A stretch of 64,000 nucleotides of DNA from Streptococcus mitis 17/34 (GTDB taxonomy: Bacteria > Bacillota > Bacilli > Lactobacillales > Streptococcaceae): NCBI GenBank assembly GCA_000430305.1, contig ASZZ01000001.1, positions 1 to 64,000 on the forward strand, given 5' to 3'. Below the pieces are notes generated by a model. It saw nothing but the letters and a program-made list of their open reading frames with translations, ran no database searches and was not told the origin of the DNA. Made by a program: the position numbers and the translations under genes. Below are positions 47,063-57,056 of this stretch, piece by piece. The number at the start of each line of letters is the position of its first letter. Position 1 is the first letter of the stretch.

Positions 47063-47917
47063 ATGAAAATCAAAAAATGGCTTGGTGTAGCAGCCCTTGC
47101 TACAGTCGCAGGTTTGGCTCTTGCAGCTTGCGGAAACTCAGAAAAGAAAGCAGACAATGCAACAACTATCAAAATCGCAACTGTTAACCGTAGCGGTTCT
47201 GAAGAAAAACGTTGGGACAAAATCCAAGAATTGGTTAAAAAAGACGGCATTACCTTGGAATTTACAGAGTTCACAGACTATTCACAACCAAATAAGGCAA
47301 CTGCCGATGGTGAAGTAGATTTGAACGCTTTCCAACACTATAATTTCTTGAACAACTGGAACAAAGAAAACGGGAAAGACCTTGTAGCGATTGCAGATAC
47401 TTACATCTCTCCCATCCGTCTTTACTCAGGTTTGAATGGAAGTGACAACAAGTACACTAAAGTAGAAGACATCCCAGCAAACGGAGAAATCGCTGTACCA
47501 AACGATGCTACAAACGAAAGCCGTGCGCTTTACTTGCTTCAATCAGCTGGCTTGATTAAATTGGACGTTTCAGGAACTGCTCTTGCAACAGTTGCTAACA
47601 TCAAAGAAAATCCAAAGAACTTGAAAATCACTGAATTGGACGCTAGCCAAACAGCTCGTTCATTGTCATCAGTTGACGCTGCCGTTGTAAACAATACCTT
47701 CGTTACAGAAGCAAAATTGGATTACAAGAAAGCACTTTTCAAAGAACAAGCTGATGAAAACTCAAAACAATGGTACAACATCATCGTTGCGAAAAAAGAT
47801 TGGGAAACATCACCTAAGGCTGATGCTATCAAGAAAGTGATCGCAGCTTACCACACAGATGACGTGAAAAAAGTTATCGAAGAAACATCAGACGGTTTGG
47901 ATCAACCAGTTTGGTAA
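47063..47917 (+). CDS. metQ: Methionine-binding lipoprotein MetQ
   Basis: NlpA/MetQ-family lipoprotein of 284 residues. Signal peptide ends in LALAAC, followed by KIATVNRSGSEEKRWDKIQE and the DGEVDLNAFQHYNFLNNWN core typical of the family. Binds methionine for the MetNP transporter encoded downstream (SP_0149 type). A GAGGTGG/CCACCTC hairpin (47929-47953) with a weak T-rich tail after the stop may lower expression of the downstream genes relative to metQ. Confidence 0.93.
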   Translation: MKIKKWLGVAALATVAGLALAACGNSEKKADNATTIKIATVNRSGSEEKRWDKIQELVKKDGITLEFTEFTDYSQPNKATADGEVDLNAFQHYNFLNNWNKENGKDLVAIADTYISPIRLYSGLNGSDNKYTKVEDIPANGEIAVPNDATNESRALYLLQSAGLIKLDVSGTALATVANIKENPKNLKITELDASQTARSLSSVDAAVVNNTFVTEAKLDYKKALFKEQADENSKQWYNIIVAKKDWETSPKADAIKKVIAAYHTDDVKKVIEETSDGLDQPVW

Positions 47918-48013
47918 TAAGAAACAGGGAGGTGGGAGAGAGAATTCCACCTCTTGCTTTTGTATAGAGCATGGATTGTCAGGAAGAGTAGTTCATAGAA
48001 AGGTAGAGAGAAT

Positions 48014-49387
48014 ATGGTTTTTCCTAGTGAACAAGAACAGATTGAAAAATTTGAAAAAGATCATGTAGCCCAGCATTATTTTGAGGTTTTGCGTATCTTG
48101 ATTTCTAAGAAATCAGTCTTTGCCCAGCAGGTAGGACTTAAGGAAGTCGCAAATTATCTGGGTGAGATTTTCAAGCGTGTTGGGGCTGAAGTGGAGATTG
48201 ATGAGAGCTATACGGCGCCCTTTGTCATGGCGCATTTCAAGAGTTCACGTCCAGATGCCAAGACCTTGATTTTCTATAACCACTATGACACTGTGCCAGC
48301 GGATGGGGATCAGGTGTGGACAGAGGATCCCTTTTCTCTTTCGGTGCGCAATGGTTTCATGTATGGGCGTGGGGTTGATGACGACAAGGGTCATATCACG
48401 GCTCGTTTGAGTGCTTTGAGAAAATATATGCAGCACCATGATGATCTGCCTGTCAATATCAGTTTTATCATGGAGGGAGCAGAGGAATCGGCTTCGACAG
48501 ACCTAGATAAGTATCTGGAAAAACATGCGGACAAACTCCGTGGAGCGGATTTATTGGTCTGGGAACAAGGGACCAAAAATGCCTTGGAACAGCTAGAAAT
48601 TTCTGGTGGAAATAAGGGGATTGTAACCTTTGATGCCAAGGTAAAAAGTGCTGATGTCGATATCCACTCTAGTTATGGTGGGGTTGTGGAGTCAGCTCCA
48701 TGGTATCTCCTTCAAGCCCTACAGTCTCTTCGTGCGGCAGATGGCCGTATCTTGGTTGAAGGCTTGTACGAAGAAGTGCAGGAGCCAAATGAACGAGAAT
48801 TGGCCTTGGTGGACACTTACGCCCAACGAAATCCAGGGGAAATCAGCCAGATTTATGGTTTGGAATTGCCTCTCTTACAAGAGGACCGTGCAGCCTTTCT
48901 AAAACGGTTCTTTTTCGAGCCAGCGCTTAATATCGAAGGGATTCAGTCAGGTTATCAAGGACAAGGAGTCAAAACGATTTTGCCTGCAGAAGCCAGCGCT
49001 AAGCTAGAGGTTCGTTTGGTTCCTGGCCTAGAACCGCATGATGTTCTGGAAAAAATTCGGAAACAGCTAGACAAAAATGGCTTTGATAAGGTAGAATTAT
49101 ACTATACATTGGGAGAGATGAGCTATCGCAGCGATATGAGCGCGCCAGCCATTCTTAATGTGATCGAGTTGGCCAAGAAATTCTATCCACAGGGCGTTTC
49201 AGTCTTGCCGACTACAGCTGGGACAGGGCCAATGCATACGGTCTTTGATGCCCTAGAGGTGCCAATGGTGGCCTTCGGTTTAGGAAATGCCAATAGCCGA
49301 GACCACGGTGGAGATGAGAACGTGCGAATCGCTGATTACTACACCCATATTGAATTAGTAGAGGAGCTGATTAGAAGCTATGAGTAG
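48014..49387 (+). CDS. M20-family metallopeptidase
   Basis: Peptidase of 457 residues (SP_0150 type). Zinc-site segments are [14 protein letters not shown] (His/Asp), [21 protein letters not shown] and a late GTGPMHTVF. It contains the usual lid domain in the middle. Probably a cytoplasmic dipeptidase or deacylase. It lies inside the methionine uptake operon and its stop overlaps metN by 8 bp, suggesting a role in liberating or salvaging methionine from peptides or derivatives. Confidence 0.9.
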   Translation: MVFPSEQEQIEKFEKDHVAQHYFEVLRILISKKSVFAQQVGLKEVANYLGEIFKRVGAEVEIDESYTAPFVMAHFKSSRPDAKTLIFYNHYDTVPADGDQVWTEDPFSLSVRNGFMYGRGVDDDKGHITARLSALRKYMQHHDDLPVNISFIMEGAEESASTDLDKYLEKHADKLRGADLLVWEQGTKNALEQLEISGGNKGIVTFDAKVKSADVDIHSSYGGVVESAPWYLLQALQSLRAADGRILVEGLYEEVQEPNERELALVDTYAQRNPGEISQIYGLELPLLQEDRAAFLKRFFFEPALNIEGIQSGYQGQGVKTILPAEASAKLEVRLVPGLEPHDVLEKIRKQLDKNGFDKVELYYTLGEMSYRSDMSAPAILNVIELAKKFYPQGVSVLPTTAGTGPMHTVFDALEVPMVAFGLGNANSRDHGGDENVRIADYYTHIELVEELIRSYE

Positions 49388-50441
49388 AGATATTATCAAG
49401 TTAGATCAGATCGATGTGACTTTTCACCAAAAGAAGAGAACTATCACAGCGGTCAAGGATGTGACCATTCACATCCAAGAAGGGGATATCTACGGAATCG
49501 TTGGATATTCTGGAGCAGGGAAATCAACCCTTGTACGGGTGATTAACCTCTTGCAAAAACCATCTGCAGGCAAAATTACTATTGATGACGATGTGATTTT
49601 TGATGGTAAGGTGACCTTGACGGCAGAGCAGTTGCGTCGTAAACGTCAAGATATAGGAATGATTTTCCAGCATTTTAACCTGATGAGTCAAAAGACAGCA
49701 GAAGAGAATGTAGCCTTTGCCCTCAAACACTCTGGACTCAGCAAGGAAGAAAAGAAGGCTAAAGTAGCCAAGTTGCTAGACTTGGTTGGCTTGGCAGACC
49801 GTGCTGAAAACTACCCTTCACAACTATCTGGAGGGCAAAAGCAGCGTGTGGCCATTGCGCGTGCCTTGGCCAATGATCCAAAAATCTTGATTTCAGACGA
49901 GTCGACTTCTGCCCTTGATCCTAAGACTACCAAGCAGATTTTGGCCTTGTTGCAAGATTTGAACCAAAAATTAGGCTTGACGGTTGTCTTGATTACGCAT
50001 GAAATGCAGATTGTCAAAGACATTGCCAATCGTGTGGCAGTGATGCAGGATGGGCATTTGATTGAAGAGGGTAGTGTTCTTGAAATCTTCTCAGACCCTA
50101 AACAACCCTTGACTCAAGACTTTATCTCAACAGCTACAGGTATTGATGAAGCCATGGTTAAGATTGAGAAGCAAGAAATCGTGGAACACTTGTCTGAAAA
50201 CAGTCTCTTGGTGCAACTCAAGTATGCAGGTTCTTCAACAGACGAGCCACTTTTGAATGAATTGTACAAGCATTATCAAGTAACGGCTAATATCCTCTAT
50301 GGGAATATCGAAATCCTCGATGGTACTCCTGTTGGAGAATTGGTGGTGGTCTTGTCAGGTGAAAAAGCAGCGCTAGCAGGTGCCCAAGAAGCCATTCGTC
50401 AAGCAGGCGTGCAGCTAAAAGTATTGAAGGGAGGACAGTAA
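49380..50441 (+). CDS. metN: Methionine ABC transporter ATPase MetN
   Basis: ABC ATPase of 353 residues: Walker [10 protein letters not shown], signature [15 protein letters not shown], Walker [15 protein letters not shown]-loop ITHEM. The C-terminal NIL (ACT-like) domain (about 265-353) binds methionine and inhibits transport. Middle gene of the uptake operon. Confidence 0.95.
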   Translation: MSRDIIKLDQIDVTFHQKKRTITAVKDVTIHIQEGDIYGIVGYSGAGKSTLVRVINLLQKPSAGKITIDDDVIFDGKVTLTAEQLRRKRQDIGMIFQHFNLMSQKTAEENVAFALKHSGLSKEEKKAKVAKLLDLVGLADRAENYPSQLSGGQKQRVAIARALANDPKILISDESTSALDPKTTKQILALLQDLNQKLGLTVVLITHEMQIVKDIANRVAVMQDGHLIEEGSVLEIFSDPKQPLTQDFISTATGIDEAMVKIEKQEIVEHLSENSLLVQLKYAGSSTDEPLLNELYKHYQVTANILYGNIEILDGTPVGELVVVLSGEKAALAGAQEAIRQAGVQLKVLKGGQ

Positions 50442-50442
50442 G

Positions 50443-51135
50443 ATGGAATCATTGATTGAAACCTATTTACCAAATGTCTATAAAATGGGCTGGGCTGGTC
50501 AAGCAGGCTGGGGAACAGCCATCTACCTAACCCTTTATATGACAGTTCTTTCCTTCATCATCGGAGGGCTCTTGGGACTGGTAGCAGGGCTCTTCCTTGT
50601 CTTGACAGCGCCGGGTGGTGTTTTGGAAAATAAGGTCGTTTTTTGGATTTTGGATAAGATTACCTCTATTTTCCGTGCGGTACCATTTATCATTCTCTTG
50701 GCAGTCTTGTCACCCTTCTCTCATCTAATCGTAGGAACAAGCATTGGTCCAAATGCGGCTATCGTACCTCTATCTTTTGCAGTCTTTGCCTTCTTTGCCC
50801 GTCAAGTACAGGTGGTATTGGCTGAGCTAGATGGTGGTGTCATTGAGGCGGCTCAAGCTAGCGGAGCGACCTTCTGGGACATCGTGGGTGTTTACCTATC
50901 AGAAGGTTTGCCAGATTTGATCCGTGTGACGACTGTGACCTTGATTTCACTTGTTGGTGAAACAGCTATGGCCGGAGCGGTCGGAGCAGGTGGTATTGGT
51001 AACGTAGCTATCGCTTATGGATTTAACCGCTACAATCATGATGTGACTATCTTGGCAACCATCATTATCATTTTGATTATCTTTGCGATCCAATTCTTGG
51101 GAGATTTCCTGACCAAGAAATTGAGTCATAAATAA
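50443..51135 (+). CDS. metP: Methionine ABC transporter permease MetP
   Basis: MetI-type permease of 230 residues with five to six membrane helices and the coupling loop IEAAQASGATFWDIVGVYL. Starts 1 bp after the metN stop and ends the operon at a strong terminator. Also annotated metI in other genera. Confidence 0.94.
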   Translation: MESLIETYLPNVYKMGWAGQAGWGTAIYLTLYMTVLSFIIGGLLGLVAGLFLVLTAPGGVLENKVVFWILDKITSIFRAVPFIILLAVLSPFSHLIVGTSIGPNAAIVPLSFAVFAFFARQVQVVLAELDGGVIEAAQASGATFWDIVGVYLSEGLPDLIRVTTVTLISLVGETAMAGAVGAGGIGNVAIAYGFNRYNHDVTILATIIIILIIFAIQFLGDFLTKKLSHK

Positions 51136-51158
51136 AAAGAGCCGTGCGGCTCTTTTTT
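51134..51158. terminator. Terminator after metP
   Basis: AAAAGAGCCG/CGGCTCTTTT stem with TG loop and T6. It is flanked by A and T runs, so it may serve the convergent gene at 51164 as well. Confidence 0.9.
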
Positions 51159-51163
51159 AGTAA

Positions 51164-51731
51164 TCAGATTTTTTGTGCCAATTTTTTACTTAAGGCTTGT
51201 CCAATCAAGGCACCCACTAGGCTCCGATGACAATACTTGCGATAAATAGAAGGACAGTTCCAGGATTTGGTGCGACCATGATACGGTCGATATATTCTTG
51301 CGATTTTCCTCTTGCCAGAAGGGTAGCCATATAGGCTTTGGGAGTAATCCACATAAGCAAGATTGGTCCTGATGTGCTAAAGGCAAAAATAAGGAAAGAA
51401 AGGAGGTTCTTTGTTTGGTCCTTGTATTTTCCGAGGTTAGCTACTCCATCTGCTAGGAGGCCACAGATAATTCCAGGAAGGAAGGCACCAGCACCGTGTT
51501 TAGTTCCCAAGAAAAAGAGGGCCATGACAAGGCCGATAGTGGTAATGGCTCCAAATCGCGGAACTTTTGCGACTAGGATCATATAGACGCTGCCGCCTAC
51601 AAGGCCAGTAAAGGCAGGCGCATAAAACATGTTTCCAGTTTGGTCAAAGAGATTGCCTAAAAGGACACCAATCCCCATGCAGAGGAAGTAAAGAACTGCA
51701 AAAAGCAGTGTAGTTAAGATAGATTTTTCAT
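51164..51731 (-). pseudogene. Trep_Strep-family membrane protein, two 1-bp frameshifts
   Basis: Membrane protein resembling the MptD/Trep_Strep family (PF09605), thought to be substrate-binding S components of ECF transporters. From ATG 51731 (site CAGGAG upstream) the frame reads MKNLS and stops. With A6 instead of A5 at 51724-51728 it becomes MKKSILTTLLFAVLYFLCMG and continues through the long central frame (51217-51678). Near the end, one missing base at 51220-51221 gives IVIGA-stop. Restoring it yields LVGALIGQALSKKLAQKI and a stop at 51164. Corrected length is 189 residues. Two independent losses in short homopolymers suggest sequence error or a decaying gene. Confidence 0.8.
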
Positions 51732-51809
51732 GAATTGTCTCCTGATAATTTTCTCACAATTCTCATTGTACCACGGTTTGGTGGGATTGTAAATGGATAG
51801 TCTATGTGT

Positions 51810-51836
51810 TTGAAAACGCTTGAAATATGCTATAAT
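51810..51836 (+). promoter_or_regulatory. Promoter and cre-like site of YesL-HK07-RR07 operon
   Basis: Extended -10 TGCTATAAT (51828-51836). TGAAAACGCTTGAA at 51811-51824 matches the cre consensus at 12 of 14 positions and overlaps the -35 region. Catabolite control of this sensor operon would fit its host-glycan role but is inference. Confidence 0.5.
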
Positions 51837-51865
51837 AGTTTCAGAGTTATTTTTAGGAGGATATC

Positions 51866-52480
51866 ATGGGGAGATTTTTAGACTTTGTCTTTAATCGTTT
51901 CTTTTTAGGGATGATTGCGACAGCCTTCTTTTGGATATTAACTTTAGCAGGAGGGCTTATCCTTGGTCTAGCGCCAGCTAGTGCCACCTTGATGAGTTTA
52001 TATGCAGAACGTGGTTATAGCTTTCGGGAATACAGTTTGAAGGAGGCGTGGTCTCTTTACAAGCAAAATTTTGTATCAAGCAACCTGATTTTCTATAGCT
52101 TTCTAGGAGTGGATCTAGTTTTGGTTTATGGCTTGTATCTCTTGGTGCAATTGCCTCATCAGACTATTGTTCATCTGATTGCGACCTTTTTGAATGTCCT
52201 AGTAGTTGCCCTGCTCTTTTTGGCTTATACAGTATCTTTGAAATTACAAGTTTATTTTGATTTGTCCTATCGAAATAGTCTCAAACTATCCTTGATTGGC
52301 ATCTTTATGAGTCTAGCAGCTGTGGCCAAGGTTTTCCTTGGGACTGTGCTACTTGTAGCAATTGGTTATTATATGCCTGCTCTTCTCTTCTTTGTAGGAA
52401 TTGGGATGTGGCATTTCTTTATCAGTGATATGTTGGAACCGGTCTATGAAAGCATCCATGAAAAATTGGCGACAAAATAG
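51866..52480 (+). CDS. YesL-like DUF624 membrane protein
   Basis: Protein of 204 residues with about five membrane helices and the DUF624 N-terminus (FLDFVFNRFFLGMIATAFFW, LAPASATLM). DUF624/YesL genes regularly precede YesM-YesN-type two-component systems for complex carbohydrates. It probably helps the sensor detect glycan uptake; mechanism unknown. Its stop is 1 bp before the kinase start. Confidence 0.87.
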   Translation: MGRFLDFVFNRFFLGMIATAFFWILTLAGGLILGLAPASATLMSLYAERGYSFREYSLKEAWSLYKQNFVSSNLIFYSFLGVDLVLVYGLYLLVQLPHQTIVHLIATFLNVLVVALLFLAYTVSLKLQVYFDLSYRNSLKLSLIGIFMSLAAVAKVFLGTVLLVAIGYYMPALLFFVGIGMWHFFISDMLEPVYESIHEKLATK

Positions 52481-52481
52481 A

Positions 52482-54128
52482 ATGAAGCAGTTTTGGCTAC
52501 ATACGCTTCTGCGAACCTACAGTTCAGTTATGATCATTATTATTGCCAGTTTTGCAATCTTACTTTCTTACGCTGACTGGGATTCACGGGAAAAGGAAGC
52601 TCAAAGAGTAGCCCAGCGTGTAACTACTCGAACAGTCGAAGAGGTGGAATATTATTATCGCGAGTCAGCCCAGCTAGCGCAAGATTTAGTAGCCAATCAA
52701 GACAGGATACAAGGGGTTTATAAGTACTTTAGTCTATCAACATCTGAGTATTTTTATTGGCTGTTGGAGCATCAAGCAGCTTCGTCAACTTCTATTTCTC
52801 TGTATGAAAATATCGATGACCTGTATGTTCAGAATGACTATATAACGGGTGTTGCAATTGTCTTGCAGGACTTTAAAGAAGTTTATATTTCGAGCAGAAA
52901 TGAGAGAGGTGGTCATACGGTACTTGCGGAAGGCTTTAAACCGGAGGCTAATAGTTTTGGAGTGCCTATTTTAGACCCAGCGACGGATCAATCCATAGGG
53001 GTTGTTTACATCTCCTTGGACCCAGAAATCTTATATCATGCTGTAGACAATACCCGAGGTCATATCCCGATGGCTGTGACTGTGACATCGCCTTTTGATA
53101 CGGAGATTTTTCATATTGGTGAGAGGGTCAATAGGGAGCATGAGAACTGGTTTGTTGGTGTGACCTCTCATGGCTATCAGGTTCAGGTGGCAGTTCCCAA
53201 AAACTTTGTTTTACAAGGAACAGTGACTAGCTCTGCTTTGATTGTGGGTTTGAGCCTTCTCTTTATTGTCATTCTCTATCTGACTTTGAGGCAGACCTTT
53301 GCCAATTATCAAAAGCAGGTAGTGGATTTGGTGGATTCCATCCAAGCTATTGCCCAAGGAGAAGAAGGTCTCCGCATCGATACGCTTGAAAAGGATCAGG
53401 AATTGCTCCTAATCGCAGAGACCACCAATGATATGTTGGATCGTTTGGAAAAGAATATCCATGATATTTATCAGCTAGAGCTCAGTCAAAAAGATGCCAA
53501 TATGCGAGCTCTACAGGCGCAAATCAATCCTCATTTTATGTATAATACGCTGGAGTTCTTGCGTATGTACGCAGTCATGCAGAGTCAAGATGAGTTGGCA
53601 GATATCATTTATGAGTTCAGTAGTCTCTTGCGTAACAATATTTCTGACGAAAGAGAAACTCTTCTCAAACAGGAATTAGAATTTTGCCGTAAATACAGTT
53701 ATCTCTGCATGGTTCGCTATCCTAAATCTATTGCCTATGGTTTCAAGATAGACCCAGAACTAGAGAATATGAAGATTCCTAAGTTTACCTTGCAACCGCT
53801 GGTAGAAAACTATTTCGCGCATGGTGTTGACCATAGACGGACAGATAATGTGATTAGCATCAAGGCGCTTAAACAGGATGGTTTTGTGGAAATTTTAGTG
53901 GTAGATAATGGACGTGGTATGTCGTCTGAAAAGCTGGCAAATCTCCGAGAAAAATTAAGTCAGAGACATTTTGAACACCAAGCCAGCTACAGTGATCAAA
54001 AGCAGTCTATCGGGATTGTCAATGTCCATGAGCGTTTTGTGCTCTATTTTGGGGACCGCTATGCTATTACTATAGATTCTGCAGAGCAAGCAGGTGTTCA
54101 GTATCGTATTACAATTCAAGATGAGTAG
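52482..54128 (+). CDS. hk07: YesM-type sensor histidine kinase (HK07)
   Basis: Membrane kinase of 548 residues (SP_0155 type). First membrane helix at about 10-30, extracytoplasmic sensor domain to about 245, and second helix at about 250-270. HAMP (about 275-325) precedes the His_kinase family domain, with the phosphorylated His in QINPHFMYNTLEFLR. The ATPase has N-box LQPLVENYFAHGV and G-box DNGRGM. An alternative start at 52458 adds 8 residues; neither has a strong ribosome site, so translation is probably coupled to yesL. Its partner is the RR07 protein encoded 11 bp downstream. In pneumococcus this system (TCS07) is reported to control host-glycan genes including the ngt operon. Confidence 0.92.
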   Translation: MKQFWLHTLLRTYSSVMIIIIASFAILLSYADWDSREKEAQRVAQRVTTRTVEEVEYYYRESAQLAQDLVANQDRIQGVYKYFSLSTSEYFYWLLEHQAASSTSISLYENIDDLYVQNDYITGVAIVLQDFKEVYISSRNERGGHTVLAEGFKPEANSFGVPILDPATDQSIGVVYISLDPEILYHAVDNTRGHIPMAVTVTSPFDTEIFHIGERVNREHENWFVGVTSHGYQVQVAVPKNFVLQGTVTSSALIVGLSLLFIVILYLTLRQTFANYQKQVVDLVDSIQAIAQGEEGLRIDTLEKDQELLLIAETTNDMLDRLEKNIHDIYQLELSQKDANMRALQAQINPHFMYNTLEFLRMYAVMQSQDELADIIYEFSSLLRNNISDERETLLKQELEFCRKYSYLCMVRYPKSIAYGFKIDPELENMKIPKFTLQPLVENYFAHGVDHRRTDNVISIKALKQDGFVEILVVDNGRGMSSEKLANLREKLSQRHFEHQASYSDQKQSIGIVNVHERFVLYFGDRYAITIDSAEQAGVQYRITIQDE

Positions 54129-54139
54129 AAAGGGAGAAA

Positions 54140-55426
54140 ATGTATAAAGTATTATTAGTAGATGATGAGTACATGGTGACAGAAGGTCTGAAACGCTTGA
54201 TTCCCTTTGATAAGTGGGATATGGAGGTCGTCGCAACAGCCAGTCATGCCGATGAAGCCCTAGAATATGTTCAGGAAAATCCTGTCGATGTCATCATTTC
54301 AGATGTCAATATGCCCGACAAAACAGGGCTTGATATGATTCGGGAGATGAAAGAAATCTTACCAGATGCAGCCTATATCCTGCTTTCAGGTTATCAGGAG
54401 TTTGACTATGTCAAAAAGGCCATGAACCTTAGTGTGGTGGACTATTTGGTCAAGCCAGTAGATAAGGTAGAGTTGGGTAATCTACTGGAGAAGATTGCAG
54501 GTCAGCTCAGCGAGAGAGGAAAGAAAAGTCAGACCCTCAGTCAAGATTTAGATGAGGCTGGATTTGTTAGTTATTTAGGAGGTAAGGAGAACTGGTGGAT
54601 AGGTCTATCCAAGGAAAAACAAGGTTCTTTCACTATTCCATATTATGTGTTAGGACAAGATTGGCAGATTTTTATTTCTGATCAACCCCTAGATGGTTTA
54701 GTCGTTACACTCTTTGAAGCTCCTTATCAAGAACACTTTGAACGCTGGAAGCTGGATGCTGAGAAAGCTCTCTTTTACGGTTCTGTAAATTTAAAACAGT
54801 CTGAGAGTCTCTTTACCTATTACGAACCGATTTATAGGGTTATCATTCAGGGGGATCTCAACCAAATCGTAGAAGAGTTGAACCTCTTGGAGAAGGTAGT
54901 TCTTGAAAATACACCTCGTGTTCCGATTACCAAACAGCTTTTTATCCAGTTTGTCATGGATGTTTTTCACTTGTTTGAACATCTAAAAGCTGATGATTTA
55001 ACGGATATTGTCAAAACGATTCATGCTATTCAATCCTTTGATGAATTGGTTCCTTATATTAAGGAAACTCTGACCCGCTTTTTTGGGCAATATCGCATGA
55101 ATGAAAATGTGGTCAGTGTACTGGAAGTTATTGGGTGTGATTATCAGAAAGAACTTTCGCTCAAGGATATCAGTAAGGATCTTTTTATCAATCCTGTCTA
55201 TCTAGGTCAGTTGATTAAGCGAGAAACCAATTCGACTTTCGCAGAATTACTAAACAAACAACGCATTAAGGCTGCCCAGCAACTCTTACTTTCGACTAGT
55301 GACAGTATCGAAGATATTTGTTATGCTGTTGGTTATAGTAACGTTGGATATTTCTATAAAGTGTTCCGAAAATTGTGCGGAAAATCGCCAAAAGCCTACC
55401 GAAAACAGGTAGAAACTATACTATAA
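54140..55426 (+). CDS. rr07: YesN-type AraC response regulator (RR07)
   Basis: Response regulator of 428 residues. The receiver domain (1-120) has acidic Asp8-Asp9, phospho-acceptor Asp55 (IISDVNMPD) and the Lys in YLVKPVDK. A middle linker domain leads to a C-terminal AraC helix-turn-helix pair (about 330-428) with FINPVYLGQLIKRETN and ICYAVGYSNVGYFYKVFRK. Acts on promoters lacking good -35 boxes. Likely targets in this window are the GH92/GH125 divergent region and the ngt promoter. Confidence 0.92.
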   Translation: MYKVLLVDDEYMVTEGLKRLIPFDKWDMEVVATASHADEALEYVQENPVDVIISDVNMPDKTGLDMIREMKEILPDAAYILLSGYQEFDYVKKAMNLSVVDYLVKPVDKVELGNLLEKIAGQLSERGKKSQTLSQDLDEAGFVSYLGGKENWWIGLSKEKQGSFTIPYYVLGQDWQIFISDQPLDGLVVTLFEAPYQEHFERWKLDAEKALFYGSVNLKQSESLFTYYEPIYRVIIQGDLNQIVEELNLLEKVVLENTPRVPITKQLFIQFVMDVFHLFEHLKADDLTDIVKTIHAIQSFDELVPYIKETLTRFFGQYRMNENVVSVLEVIGCDYQKELSLKDISKDLFINPVYLGQLIKRETNSTFAELLNKQRIKAAQQLLLSTSDSIEDICYAVGYSNVGYFYKVFRKLCGKSPKAYRKQVETIL

Positions 55427-55486
55427 GATTTGTATTCCCTTACAAAAGGTGCTATAATATCAATAATAATATCAGGAGGTTCTATC

Positions 55487-56019
55487 ATGAAAAAGAAACC
55501 GATTTATCTATGGGTCTTGCTAATCTTGTCTGCTCTTATTTCAGCTACGTCTCTATTTGGAATGTTGAGTCCCTTGCCTAGCAAAGAAGCTCTTCGTGCC
55601 GCTCAAAAACAAGTTGCAGGGGTTAGTGCTCAGCAATTAGAAGACCAGCTTAATTACACCTATAGAGTAGCAGAATCAACTCATTCTATTTTTAATATGG
55701 CCTTGATTGTGCTATCTGCTATTTTAGTGGGAGTAGCGATTGTCTTCCTTGTTCGTAAGAATTTGCAATATGCAAACTATACTTATGTCGCTATGTTTTG
55801 CTAGCCATTATTGGTTCGATTTATAGCTATGTGACTTTACAAGACGCTGTGCAGTTAGTTCACGATGAGACCATGCGTTTAGGGATAAGTGTTATTTCAC
55901 AAGCTGTTAGCATTTTCTATATCGTCATCAATGTTCTTTTCCTAGCCCTCGTCTTCTATAAGATGTGGCGTCAACAGAAAGCCTTGGCAGAAGAAGAGGA
56001 AACAGAAGAATTTGCCTAA
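55487..56019 (+). pseudogene. Hypothetical membrane protein, 1-bp frameshift
   Basis: From ATG 55487 (AGGAGG upstream, MKKKPIYLWVLLILSALISA) the frame has two membrane helices and stops at 55804 after YTYVAMFC. Adding one G at about 55789 gives YTYVGYVLLAIIGSIYSYV and continues to 56019 through two more helices and an acidic tail (LAEEEETEEFA), 177 residues in total. Four-helix membrane protein, SP_0157 type by recall; function unknown. Confidence 0.8.
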
Positions 56020-56028
56020 GTATTGACA

Positions 56029-56067
56029 AAAAATAACTATCAAGATACAATCTTGGTAGTTATTTTT
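56029..56067 (+). terminator. Terminator before nrdI
   Basis: AAATAACTATCAAGAT pairs with ATCTTGGTAGTTATTT (one mismatch) around an ACA loop, followed by more Ts. Confidence 0.88.
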
Positions 56068-56096
56068 CGATTATAGATAAAATCATGGAGGTAAAT

Positions 56097-56561
56097 ATGA
56101 AGACAATTTCTTTAGTCTATATTAGTCTGAGCGGCAATACTGAGAGTTTTGTGACGCGCTTGAAAGACTATCTCTTGTCCCAGTACGAGGGAATTGAGGT
56201 TCAAAAGATTCATATTAAGGATTTGGTCAAGGAAGGTCACGATTTCTATGAAATGGACCATCCTTATATTGCTTTTTTGCCGACCTACCTAGAAGGTGGA
56301 AATGGCGTGGATAACGGAGATGTCGAGATTTTGACGACACCAGTAGGGGATTTTATCGCCTATGGTGATAATGCTAGTAAGTGTTTTGGTGTGGTTGGTT
56401 CAGGAAATCGTAACTTTAATAACCAATACTGCCTGACAGCCAAGCAATACAGTCAACGTTTTGGTTTCCCTGTCTTGGCTGACTTTGAAATGCGAGGTAT
56501 GCTGGGAGATATCAAACGTGTGGCAGCTATTATCGCAGATTTGTATGAGTTGGAAAGTTGA
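56097..56561 (+). CDS. nrdI: Flavodoxin-like NrdI
   Basis: Flavoprotein of 154 residues that helps activate the manganese cofactor of class Ib ribonucleotide reductase. The phosphate loop region is YISLSGNTESFV, with family segments FLPTYLEGGNG and GSGNRNFNNQYCLTAKQYSQ. GGAGG lies before ATG 56097. It is a stand-alone copy: no nrdE, nrdF or nrdH is near. Streptococci often carry more than one NrdI paralogue. Confidence 0.88.
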   Translation: MKTISLVYISLSGNTESFVTRLKDYLLSQYEGIEVQKIHIKDLVKEGHDFYEMDHPYIAFLPTYLEGGNGVDNGDVEILTTPVGDFIAYGDNASKCFGVVGSGNRNFNNQYCLTAKQYSQRFGFPVLADFEMRGMLGDIKRVAAIIADLYELES

Positions 56562-56597
56562 GCTTCGGCTTGGCTTTTTATTTATCCTAGGTAGTTC

Positions 56598-57056
56598 CTA
56601 TTTTCTATGCTCCAAGAGTTGATTGATATGGTCTACTTTTTTTGATGCTCTTTTATAGGAAATAGTCCAAATGATGAGGTAGACAATCGCAAACTCGATA
56701 ATGAGCTGGAGGTAGAAATTCCAGTGGAAGGGGAACCAACCTGCCAGAGTTGCTAGTGGGACAAAGCCAGCCAGCATGAGGAAGAAATGGGAAAGCGTCG
56801 CACGAAGCATGCTCCAGTCACGGCTGAATAATCGTTTACCAAAGTTGAAGAGAATACCGATGGCTGCCCAGATAAGAGTGCAGTAGAGCAAGATCAGGGC
56901 ACCATGAACCTGATGTTGAGCCATCATTTGTCCGATGAGAGAGTCGGGACTTAACGGGGCGTAGGTACTTGGTGCATAAATGAGTGAAAAGATGATAGAG
57001 AGGATGAGGCCGATGAGGACACCAGCAGCTGCGTCGTGAAATACTTGTTTTTTCAT
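56598..57056 (-). CDS. DUF3021 membrane protein (BrsM/HdrM-like)
   Basis: Membrane protein of 152 residues with four helices, DUF3021 family. DUF3021 proteins paired with LytTR regulators form streptococcal LytTR regulatory systems such as BrsRM in S. mutans, where the membrane protein inhibits the regulator. It overlaps the upstream LytTR gene by 4 bp. Confidence 0.82.
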   Translation of the reverse strand: MKKQVFHDAAAGVLIGLILSIIFSLIYAPSTYAPLSPDSLIGQMMAQHQVHGALILLYCTLIWAAIGILFNFGKRLFSRDWSMLRATLSHFFLMLAGFVPLATLAGWFPFHWNFYLQLIIEFAIVYLIIWTISYKRASKKVDHINQLLEHRK

